A DNA stretch of 26,278 bases from an uncultured Oscillospiraceae bacterium (GTDB lineage Bacteria > Bacillota > Clostridia > Oscillospirales > Oscillospiraceae). Positions 6,168-12,397 of the stretch are shown piece after piece. The stretch is from the NCBI GenBank assembly GCA_910584045.1, contig CAJTYO010000036.1, positions 1-26,278 on the forward strand. Direction: 5' to 3'. The position numbers and the translations under genes are program-made. Below the pieces are notes generated by a model. That model searched no databases. It saw only the letters and a program-made list of their open reading frames with translations, and was not told the origin of the DNA. The number at the start of each line of letters is the position of its first letter. The stretch's first letter is position 1.

Positions 6168-6294
6168 TTGACAGAAAGTACTTGAAACTGGTAAAATATA
6201 GCCAGTTTAGGAGAGAAACCTAAACTGTTGTATCGTTTTTCCTCAATCTTCTCCATCAAAGGAAAGACCGCTTCCAAAGGGAAGCGGTCTTTCC
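6168..6294 (+). other. Promoter followed by two strong hairpins (possible small RNA)
   Basis: TTGACA (6168-6173) and TAAAAT (6192-6197, 18-bp spacer) are followed at the expected transcription start by a 9-bp perfect hairpin CAGTTTAGG/CCTAAACTG (6203-6227). A short T-rich stretch (TCGTTTTTCC) comes next. A second perfect 15-bp hairpin spans 6261-6294 with an AAAG loop. No open frame is covered. The nagA end (6055) is more than 100 bases upstream and the next gene has its own promoter. A short stable RNA or the nagA terminator region both fit. The second hairpin lacks a clear T-tract. Confidence 0.4.
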
Positions 6295-6308
6295 TTACAT
6301 CTGCCCCC

Positions 6309-6337
6309 TTGACATCGTCCGACAAAATGCGTATAGT
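6309..6337 (+). promoter_or_regulatory. Promoter of the EpsG-like gene
   Basis: TTGACA (6309-6314) and TATAGT (6332-6337) have a 17-bp spacer and lie 56 bases before the start at 6394. Confidence 0.75.
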
Positions 6338-6393
6338 AACATCGAAGCATGTTATTATTATCGGACCGTATTTTTGTTTTCAAGGAGGCTGCC

Positions 6394-7449
6394 ATGACTC
6401 CATACCTGTTTTTAATTATGCTAAGCCTGGCCGGCGGGCTGCTGCCGGCGGACAAGCCCGGATACAGACGGGGCTTCCTGCTGATGACCGGCACATCATG
6501 CTGGCTGCTGGCTGCCCTGCGGTATGTCACCGGGTTTGACTATCGATTCTATGAATCCATCTTCCAGACAGTGTCCAGCGCAGACTTGTCTTCCCTGACC
6601 AATCTGGAGCCGGGATATTTGCTGCTCAATCTGCTGGTCGCCCGTATGGGAGGAGAATATCATACCTTCCTCCTCCTCTTCCACCTCCTGCTCACCGCCC
6701 TGATCTTCGCATGGATCGGACGCTACTCCTCCGCCCCATGGTTGAGCATATATCTCTTTGTGACTCTCCAATATTTTGCCCTAAGCATGAACTTCCTGCG
6801 GCAGTCTCTGGCGGCGGCCATTCTCCTGTGGCTCTATCCCTTCCTGCGGTCCCGCCGTCCGCTCCCCTGCTGCGGGCTCATTCTCTTTGCCTCCTGCTTC
6901 CACCGCACCGCCCTCATCATGCTGCCGCTCTCTCTTCTGCTGTGCCTGCGGATCTCCCGACGGCACTACGGCCTGTCCGCTCTCACCGCGGCGGCGGCTT
7001 ACTTTCTCATAGACCCCCTGCTCCAGCTTGCCGTGACCCTCTTTCCCAAGTACCAGGCATATCTAGGCGGAAAATACTGGCAGGGAAACAGTTTTGTCTA
7101 TGTGCTGCTGCCCCTGGGCTGTTTTCTCTTTTCGCTGCCCCTGCTGTGCCGTGCGCTGCATGAGCCGGACAAACCTCCGGTTTTGATCAACGGCATATTT
7201 TACACCCTGCTGCTGCAAACCTTCATTACCCGTCACTTCATTCTGGAGCGGCTGTCGATCTACCTCGCCTTCTTCTCTCTCCTGGCGCTGCCGGAGGCTG
7301 CGCTGCTGCCCGGCGAGCGGCGGTTGTCCAGGGTGCGTACCTGGATTCTGATTGCTGGCGGTCTCGCCTACTTCCTCTTCGCTGTCAACCAAGGCTTCCA
7401 CGGCGTATATCCCTACCGCGGCCTGTGGGACCGCTCGCTGACCCCCTGA
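6394..7449 (+). CDS. EpsG-family polysaccharide polymerase-like membrane protein
   Basis: The protein has 351 residues and is almost entirely hydrophobic, with about ten predicted membrane spans. The EpsG pattern is visible. Near the N-terminus an aromatic-rich stretch reads ALRYVTGFDYRFYESIF. It is followed by LEPGYLLLNLLVARMG, FLRQSLAAAILLWLYPFL and CFHRTALIMLPLSLL. Known EpsG-like proteins act in assembly or polymerisation of exopolysaccharide in the membrane. Start 6394 is chosen over an in-frame ATG at 6349 because CAAGGAGGCTGCC precedes it. No glycosyltransferase or flippase gene is next to it, which is unusual because EpsG genes normally sit in polysaccharide clusters. It may be an orphan or serve a cluster elsewhere. 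Confidence 0.8.
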   Translation: MTPYLFLIMLSLAGGLLPADKPGYRRGFLLMTGTSCWLLAALRYVTGFDYRFYESIFQTVSSADLSSLTNLEPGYLLLNLLVARMGGEYHTFLLLFHLLLTALIFAWIGRYSSAPWLSIYLFVTLQYFALSMNFLRQSLAAAILLWLYPFLRSRRPLPCCGLILFASCFHRTALIMLPLSLLLCLRISRRHYGLSALTAAAAYFLIDPLLQLAVTLFPKYQAYLGGKYWQGNSFVYVLLPLGCFLFSLPLLCRALHEPDKPPVLINGIFYTLLLQTFITRHFILERLSIYLAFFSLLALPEAALLPGERRLSRVRTWILIAGGLAYFLFAVNQGFHGVYPYRGLWDRSLTP

Positions 7450-7575
7450 TTAATGGTATACTTTTGTTCTGGTTTTTGGTGTATAATGATCCCTGGGCAT
7501 AAATTGTGCAGCTCATATGTTCATTTAATGGCGGCGAATCCTGCACTCTTGCAATTTTTATCTGCATGTGGTATT

Positions 7576-7605
7576 CTACAGATGAACCGGCCGGTTCATC
7601 TGTAG
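7576..7605. promoter_or_regulatory. 30-bp perfect palindrome, candidate operator
   Basis: Bases 7576-7605 form a perfect inverted repeat with no central gap: arms CTACAGATGAACCGG and its complement. It lies 24 bases before a possible leader peptide and about 90 bases downstream of a TATAAT (7482-7487). The absence of a loop and of a T-tract fits a dimeric repressor site (the GAACCGGCCGGTTC core looks TetR-like) better than a terminator. The binding protein is unknown. Confidence 0.55.
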
Positions 7606-7628
7606 TGATAAAGGAAAGGAGAACATGT

Positions 7629-7685
7629 ATGTTTATGTTCCATGAATCGGTGACTGTGGACACCCGGGAGGCTTCCGCAGACTAA
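7629..7685 (+). CDS. Possible 18-residue leader peptide of the RNHCP gene
   Basis: An ATG eight bases after AAGGAAAGGAG opens MFMFHESVTVDTREASAD. Overlapping and following it are inverted repeats GGGAGG...CCTCCC (7665-7700) and GTATGT/ACATAC (7701-7720), the latter just before the AGGAGG of the RNHCP gene. The layout, short peptide then hairpins then gene, is that of attenuation or translational-stalling control. No homology supports the peptide itself. Confidence 0.35.
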   Translation: MFMFHESVTVDTREASAD

Positions 7686-7733
7686 ACCGCAGAACCTCCC
7701 GTATGTAAAGAAAAACATACCAGGAGGATTTAC

Positions 7734-8138
7734 ATGTCCCGCTATCGAGACAAACAGGGCGGAGCCTCCCTCCGTCCTGACGAGCTCCATCCCTTCCCCT
7801 GCCGCGTCTGCGGCCATTTGATTACCCCAGAAAACGGCGGCACCCGTCACCGCAACCATTGTCCAAAGTGCCTGCACAGCGTCCATTTGGACGACGTACC
7901 CGGGGATCGTTCTGCCGCCTGCGGCGGCGTGATGGCCCCCGTGAGCGTGTGGGTGCGCCGGGACGGCGAGTGGGCTTTGATCCACCGCTGCCGCAAATGC
8001 GGCGTGCTTCACTCCAACCGGGTAGCGGCAGACGACGACCCACTCTATCTGATGAGTCTGGCGGTTCGGCCCCTGGCGCAGCCTCCCTTTCCGCTGGAAT
8101 ATATGGAGCGGTTTGTAGGCAGAAGAGAGTTTAAGTGA
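7734..8138 (+). CDS. RNHCP domain protein
   Basis: The protein has 134 residues. It carries the RNHCP signature: FPCRVCGHLI (C23, C26), RHRNHCPKCLHSVH (C42, C45), a central GDRSAACGGVMAP, then WALIHRCRKCGVLHSNRVAADDDP. The four CxxC-type pairs should bind zinc. The family is small and of unknown function, with a fold likely to bind nucleic acid. The start follows ACCAGGAGGATTTAC. Upstream are a perfect palindrome, a possible leader peptide and two hairpins, so expression is probably regulated, perhaps in response to translation stress. That reading is inference. No partner gene is adjacent. Confidence 0.85.
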   Translation: MSRYRDKQGGASLRPDELHPFPCRVCGHLITPENGGTRHRNHCPKCLHSVHLDDVPGDRSAACGGVMAPVSVWVRRDGEWALIHRCRKCGVLHSNRVAADDDPLYLMSLAVRPLAQPPFPLEYMERFVGRREFK

Positions 8139-8185
8139 TTCTTTTTCTTGAAAACGTTTCAAAAGGACTTTAACTGTGAGAGTAA

Positions 8186-8310
8186 AAACCATTGCTATTC
8201 CAGCATTTCTGCCCGGCGTTAGGCGGGCAAAACACTCCCCAGCCCTAAGCCGCCATAGGCGGTCCACGAGTGAGACTATTGCTCTGCTAATTTGGGAATA
8301 GTATAAATCT
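8186..8310. repeat. Hairpin-rich intergenic segment, possible dispersed repeat
   Basis: Small stems follow each other: TGCT-5-AGCA (about 8193-8205), TGCCCG-8-CGGGCA (8210-8229), CCGCC-ATA-GGCGG (8250-8262) and ACTATT...AATAGT (8275-8302). None has a T-tract. No gene is seen. From memory, a similar stretch recurs between genes in related gut Firmicutes, but this cannot be verified here. Confidence 0.35.
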
Positions 8311-8312
8311 CC

Positions 8313-8342
8313 AGAGCGGGGCGGCCTATGCCGCCCCGCTCT
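8313..8342 (-). terminator. Terminator hairpin of pepF
   Basis: A perfect 13-bp GC-rich stem AGAGCGGGGCGGC / GCCGCCCCGCTCT has a 4-base loop, starting 5 bases beyond the pepF stop. The T-tract on the minus strand is poor (CTGGAGATTT), but stem strength and position support termination. It may work in both directions. Confidence 0.65.
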
Positions 8343-8346
8343 TAGC

Positions 8347-10152
8347 CTACGCCAGCTCCTCCGTCAAACGGCAGATCTCGTCGATATATCCGCCGATGGT
8401 CTCTATCGTATCCAGCAACGGCCCGTCGGTGGAGATGTCCACCCCTGCCATCCGGGCCAGCTCCAGGGGCGTCTTCGTCCCGCCCGAGGCCAGAACGCTC
8501 CGCCAGTCGTCTACGGCGCACTGCCCCTCCGCCTCAATCCGCTTGCACGCCTGTGTGGCCACCGTCAGTCCCGCGCTGTAGGTGTAGGAATACAGCCCCA
8601 TATAGTAGTGGGGCTGGCGCATCCAGGTCAGCTCCGCGCCCTCCGTCAGCTCCACCGCATCGCCCCAGAACTTCTTCAGAGTCTCCCCCATGATCCGGTT
8701 CAGGGTCTCCGCCTGCACACCGCCGCCCGCATCCACGAGCTTGTAAACTTCCCGCTGGTAGGCTGCCTCCAGCAGGTGGGTGACGAAGTTGTGGTAGTAG
8801 GTGTTGCTCACCATGCTGCTGAGGACCCACCGACGGAACCGCTTGTCCGGATTGGTCTTCAGCAGGTGGTGAGCCAGCAGCAGCTCGTTCATGGTGGATG
8901 GAGCCTCCACGAAGTATGTGGAGATATAGGCGCCGCTGCCGAAGATGGACTGGGCTTCATTGCTCAGCTTGCTGTGCCCCGCGTGACCCAGCTCGTGGGC
9001 CAGGGTGAACACGTCGCTCATCTGCCCCTGCCAGGTCAGCAGGATATACGCGTGCCTCCTATAGACGTCGCAGCAGAACCCGCCGGTGGACTTTCCCTGG
9101 TTCTGGGCGAAGTCCATCCAGCGCTCCCGATACGCGGCGCGGATCATATCCTGGTAGTCCTTCCCCATGATGGACAGACCTTCCACAATATATTTCTGCG
9201 ACTCCTCAATGGTCACCGGCGGCACATACCCCGGGTCCACCGGCAGCTTCAAATCCGCATAGGTCATCTTATCCAGCCCATGGATCTTTTGCAGCAGCCG
9301 GGCGTACTTACGCATATAGGGAGCTAACTTCTCCATGATGAGGTCGATCTGGCGGTCATACAGGGATCTGTCCACCTTCTGCCAAAAGAGCAGATAGTCG
9401 AACACGGACTTGTACCCCCGCTGCTCCGCCACAATCTTTTCCCCCTGGACACATGCCTGATAGGCGGCGGCTGTAACGTTCTCATATTCCCGCAGCTTCC
9501 TATAGAACGTCCTGTAGGCCTCCCGCCGCACCTCGGTGCGGGGGTCATACTCGTACTTGTCCTCATAGAGGGAGTACCCCAGAGGGTACTCCTCCCCTTC
9601 CGCTTGGAAAGGGGGAAACTTTATGTCCGCCAGCTTGGTCATGTTATAGATCTGATACGGCGCGCCGAGTGCAGGCCGCAGAGCAGCCAGCACCCGCTCC
9701 GTCTCCGGCTTCAGCTGGTAGGGCTTCTGCCGCAGAAGGTCCAGCAGATAGGGCCGGTTGGGCCCCTCCTGCCCGGCAGCCTGGCGCAGCAGGGCCTCGT
9801 CCTGCTCCAGAATCTCGCTCTCAATAAAGGTCAGCCGGCTGGACATCTGCGCATCCAGCCGCATCAAGGCCTCGTCCCTCTCCTGCAGAGCGGCGTCGCC
9901 GTAGTCCACGGCTGCGGCCAGACTGGCATAGGCCCCCACCCGGGCAATCAGCTCCATCCACGCCCGGTATTTATCCAAGCATCTGTGTATGGCCTCCACG
10001 CCGGTCAGCCTGCCCTTGCAGCCCTCCTCGATCTCCTCCGCCAACAGGCGGACCTTTTCCACGTCCGCCTGCCACTCCGCCTCGCTGTCATACAGCGCCG
10101 TCAGATCCCAGGTCAGCTCCTCCGGCACGTCTTTGCGTTTCATCAACTCCAT
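8347..10152 (-). CDS. pepF: Oligoendopeptidase F (M3B metallopeptidase)
   Basis: The protein has 601 residues, the normal PepF length. It is a cytosolic zinc peptidase that cuts short oligopeptides. The N-terminal helical domain begins with VPEELTWDLTALYDSEAEW. The zinc site HELGHAGH is at residues 386-393 (H386, E387, H390), with the third ligand region FVEAPSTMNELLLAHHLL downstream. YYMGLYSYTYSAGL near the end is the substrate-binding Tyr/Gly region. The frame is open back to 10227, but that start lies within the -35 box. ATG 10152 has AGGAG eight bases upstream and is preferred; 10143 is another option. It is monocistronic with its own promoter and terminator. It probably supplies amino acids from imported peptides. 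Confidence 0.95.
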   Translation of the reverse strand: MELMKRKDVPEELTWDLTALYDSEAEWQADVEKVRLLAEEIEEGCKGRLTGVEAIHRCLDKYRAWMELIARVGAYASLAAAVDYGDAALQERDEALMRLDAQMSSRLTFIESEILEQDEALLRQAAGQEGPNRPYLLDLLRQKPYQLKPETERVLAALRPALGAPYQIYNMTKLADIKFPPFQAEGEEYPLGYSLYEDKYEYDPRTEVRREAYRTFYRKLREYENVTAAAYQACVQGEKIVAEQRGYKSVFDYLLFWQKVDRSLYDRQIDLIMEKLAPYMRKYARLLQKIHGLDKMTYADLKLPVDPGYVPPVTIEESQKYIVEGLSIMGKDYQDMIRAAYRERWMDFAQNQGKSTGGFCCDVYRRHAYILLTWQGQMSDVFTLAHELGHAGHSKLSNEAQSIFGSGAYISTYFVEAPSTMNELLLAHHLLKTNPDKRFRRWVLSSMVSNTYYHNFVTHLLEAAYQREVYKLVDAGGGVQAETLNRIMGETLKKFWGDAVELTEGAELTWMRQPHYYMGLYSYTYSAGLTVATQACKRIEAEGQCAVDDWRSVLASGGTKTPLELARMAGVDISTDGPLLDTIETIGGYIDEICRLTEELA

Positions 10153-10198
10153 GTGTCGCACTCCTCTCAATCCCCGGATGGGGGACACGCAGGAAGTT

Positions 10199-10227
10199 AT
10201 TGTAGCATACTGTATTCGGCGTGTCAA
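10199..10227 (-). promoter_or_regulatory. Promoter of pepF
   Basis: On the minus strand TTGACA (10222-10227) and TACAAT (10199-10204) have a 17-bp spacer. The transcript would start near 10192, which excludes the upstream pepF start codon. Confidence 0.8.
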
Positions 10228-10257
10228 ACCGCTGCCGCGGCTCTATCAGCCGCGCCC

Positions 10258-10286
10258 TTGCTTTTTCTCCGCAGATTGGATATAAT
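10258..10286 (+). promoter_or_regulatory. Promoter of the Dabb operon
   Basis: TTGCTT (10258-10263) and TATAAT (10281-10286) with a 17-bp spacer lie 33 bases before the Dabb gene start. It is divergent from the pepF promoter. Confidence 0.75.
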
Positions 10287-10319
10287 AGAGACAACTTTTG
10301 GCAAAGGAGCAGCCTAACT

Positions 10320-10601
10320 ATGATTAAACATGTTGTTATGTGGAAATTCAGGCCCGGCACGGAGGCGGAGGCCCGTCGGTTTCTGGATGGCCTGCGGGGT
10401 CTTTACGGGGTCATTCCCCAGATTCGCGAGCAGGAGATTGGCGTCAACTGCCTCCCCGGCAACTACGACGCAGTGCTGATCTCCCTCTTCGACTCTGCCG
10501 AGGATCTGGAGGCGTACAAGCGCGATCCCCGCCACCAGGCGGTGTCTGCCCTATGCAAGGCAATCCGGACCGACCGGACAGCTGTGGATTGGGAGGTGTA
10601 A
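10320..10601 (+). CDS. Dabb (stress-responsive alpha/beta-barrel) family protein
   Basis: The protein has 93 residues and begins MIKHVVMWKFRPG, the typical first strand of Dabb proteins. It continues with the family pattern of helix (EARRFLDGLRGL), strand, NYDAVLISLFDSAEDLEAYKRDPRHQAV and ending TDRTAVDWEV. These are small dimeric ferredoxin-like barrels; no catalytic role can be assigned. The start follows AAAGGAGCAGCCTAACT; earlier in-frame ATGs lie upstream of the promoter. It is the first gene of a tight operon, with two bases separating it from the next start. Confidence 0.88.
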   Translation: MIKHVVMWKFRPGTEAEARRFLDGLRGLYGVIPQIREQEIGVNCLPGNYDAVLISLFDSAEDLEAYKRDPRHQAVSALCKAIRTDRTAVDWEV

Positions 10602-10603
10602 CC

Positions 10604-11677
10604 ATGGCGGTACGGTTGGACAGCTTCGGCCTCAGCGAGCTTACCTCCAAGCCGGAGGACGCCTTCCGTCTGGCAACCCTGGCCATGGCGGAGGGCCGGC
10701 GAGTCCCCGGGTACGGCGGAGACCACTACTACTATTGGATGGGCGACGCGGCGGCGGTCTTCCATGTCCGTCTGGACCCGGAAACCGGCGAAGAGGAGCT
10801 GCTGGGTATGGATACCCACGCCCGAACCGGCTGCCGGTGGACCTGTCGGGTAGTGCGGGACGTATCGGACTCCGAGGCCGGACCGCTGTGCCGCCGGGCG
10901 CTGGTGCGCCGGGACGGCGGGGACGATCTGGCGGTGGTGGACCTGGTGTGCGCCGGGGTGTTGCCGGACCTGCGGGAGGGCGACCTGTTGGAACTGGGTA
11001 TGGCTGGTTTCCCTCTGCGTATTTCCTATGACAAAGGGGAGAGTCAAGGTGTTGTGGAGGCCCAGCGGGACACAGTGCTGCTCCAGGGACTGGTGAAGGA
11101 CGCCAAGGTGGGTGAGACCTACCTTGGCATGGAACCGCTGACCAAATTCGTCAGCGTCACCGTCTCCACCCGGATGGGAGATGTGGAGCTCTGCCACCCC
11201 ATGGAACTGGTGGAGACATCCCAGAGGGATCTGGTGCGGCCCGGAGCGGTGGTGTCCGCGCTGTGCGTCCTGTCCGGGGACTGCGCGGTGGGTGACTATG
11301 CCGGAGGGGTCGTCTACGACGAGGAGCGGGACCTGACTGTTCTGTCTGCCTTCCTCCGGGATGGCGGCGTGGAGCGGCTGAGCTCCGTGCTCCACGGCGA
11401 GTGCGTGTGCACCTTCCTGCAAAACCGGCAGGAGGGGCGGGAAAACGCCCTGGCCCTCCTGGAGATAGTGCGGAGCGATCTGGCGGCGGCGGGACTGACG
11501 CGCCGCTGTATGGGACGGCTCACCGGCGGTGGTCCCCGCGGGAAACGGTGCCTGCTGCTGGGCGGCGAGGAGGGCTACGCCCTGCTCTGTCTACTGGAAC
11601 TGGACAGTCTGGGGCGGATACGAGCACTGACAATCACATCTGACCCCCAATATGATTTCGAGCCGGACGCGCTATGA
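10604..11677 (+). CDS. Hypothetical protein, 357 residues
   Basis: I do not recognise this protein. It is acidic and soluble, without signal peptide or membrane segments. It has a YGGDHYYYWMGDAAAVFHV stretch near residue 40, two beta-rich segments, a central GVVEAQRDTVLLQGLVKDAKVGETYLGMEPLTKFVSV, a histidine/cysteine motif ELCHPMELV, and a late SVLHGECVCTFLQNRQEGRENALALLEI. The pattern of strands and short turns suggests two or three repeated beta-barrel-like modules. The start is two bases after the Dabb stop; the ribosome site GGGAGGTG lies in the Dabb 3' end. Its stop overlaps the next gene by ATGA. It is therefore probably cotranslated with the Dabb and TmrB-like proteins, and the three may share one task. 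Confidence 0.75.
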   Translation: MAVRLDSFGLSELTSKPEDAFRLATLAMAEGRRVPGYGGDHYYYWMGDAAAVFHVRLDPETGEEELLGMDTHARTGCRWTCRVVRDVSDSEAGPLCRRALVRRDGGDDLAVVDLVCAGVLPDLREGDLLELGMAGFPLRISYDKGESQGVVEAQRDTVLLQGLVKDAKVGETYLGMEPLTKFVSVTVSTRMGDVELCHPMELVETSQRDLVRPGAVVSALCVLSGDCAVGDYAGGVVYDEERDLTVLSAFLRDGGVERLSSVLHGECVCTFLQNRQEGRENALALLEIVRSDLAAAGLTRRCMGRLTGGGPRGKRCLLLGGEEGYALLCLLELDSLGRIRALTITSDPQYDFEPDAL

Positions 11678-12258
11678 TTACCTGGCTGAACGGCGCGTTC
11701 GGCGCTGGAAAAACCCAGACGGCCTATGAGCTGCAGCGCCGTCTGAAAAGCATATATGTCTATGACCCAGAAAACGCAGGGTATTTTATCTGCAAAAATA
11801 TACCAACAGAACTCTCGAAGAATGACTTTCAAGACTATCCTATGTGGCGCACGTTCAATTTGTCCATGCTCTCGTACATCGCGGAGCACCACGCAGGGGA
11901 TATTATCGTCCCCATGACTATAACCAACCGGCGCTACTATGACGAACTTGTTGGAGAGCTGTCAAGGACTTGGGAGGTCCGGCATTTCATCCTGTACGCG
12001 GAGCGGTCGGTGCTTCTGCGGCGGCTGGCGTCAAGATTTGAGGGCAGGAATTCCTGGGGAGCGCAGCAGATCGACCGGTGCCTGCGGGCCTTCGGCACAG
12101 AGATAACCGAGCAGAAAATTCACACCGACAGTCTGAGCATCCGGGAAGCCGCCGAACAGGTTGCCGCGCTCGCCGGGCTGACCCTGCCGCCGGACCAGCG
12201 CAGCGGCCTGCGCCGGTCTCTTGATACAATTGCTACACAGCTGCGCCACATCCGCTGA
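11674..12258 (+). CDS. TmrB-like P-loop nucleotide-binding protein
   Basis: The protein has 194 residues. It opens with MITWLNGAFGAGKTQTAYEL, in which GAFGAGKT (residues 7-14) is a Walker A loop of the adenylate-kinase-like small kinases. The rest follows the TmrB (tunicamycin resistance)/AAA-type pattern: YVYDPENAGYFI after the first helix, IIVPMTITNRRYYDELV as the second conserved strand, a FILYAERSVLLRRLASR lid-like helix and a C-terminal helical end. TmrB proteins are membrane-associated ATP-binding proteins in Bacillus; other members are unassigned nucleotide kinases. It overlaps the preceding gene by four bases (ATGA). The last gene of the operon, it is followed by a strong terminator. 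Confidence 0.8.
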   Translation: MITWLNGAFGAGKTQTAYELQRRLKSIYVYDPENAGYFICKNIPTELSKNDFQDYPMWRTFNLSMLSYIAEHHAGDIIVPMTITNRRYYDELVGELSRTWEVRHFILYAERSVLLRRLASRFEGRNSWGAQQIDRCLRAFGTEITEQKIHTDSLSIREAAEQVAALAGLTLPPDQRSGLRRSLDTIATQLRHIR

Positions 12259-12332
12259 CAGAGGACAGCTGCCGGCAGCCAGCCCCTGAGAAGCGCGGTC
12301 TTTTGTATAATATTATCGAACAGTCTGGATTG

Positions 12333-12370
12333 AACAGCCGGGAAAGGCCAAAAGGCCTTTCCCGGCTGTT
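12333..12370. terminator. Bidirectional rho-independent terminator
   Basis: A perfect 17-bp stem AACAGCCGGGAAAGGCC / GGCCTTTCCCGGCTGTT has an AAAA loop and is followed on the plus strand by further T residues. It lies between the convergent ends of the TmrB-like gene (12258) and the giant GH101 gene (12398) and serves both. Confidence 0.85.
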
Positions 12371-12397
12371 TTGCCGTTTATGGTTATTTTTGTCCGC

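Noticed and set aside
8148..8162. TTGAAAACGTTTCAA resembling a catabolite-response (cre) site
   Set aside because: It lies downstream of the RNHCP stop with no promoter or gene to regulate nearby, and it misses a consensus position.
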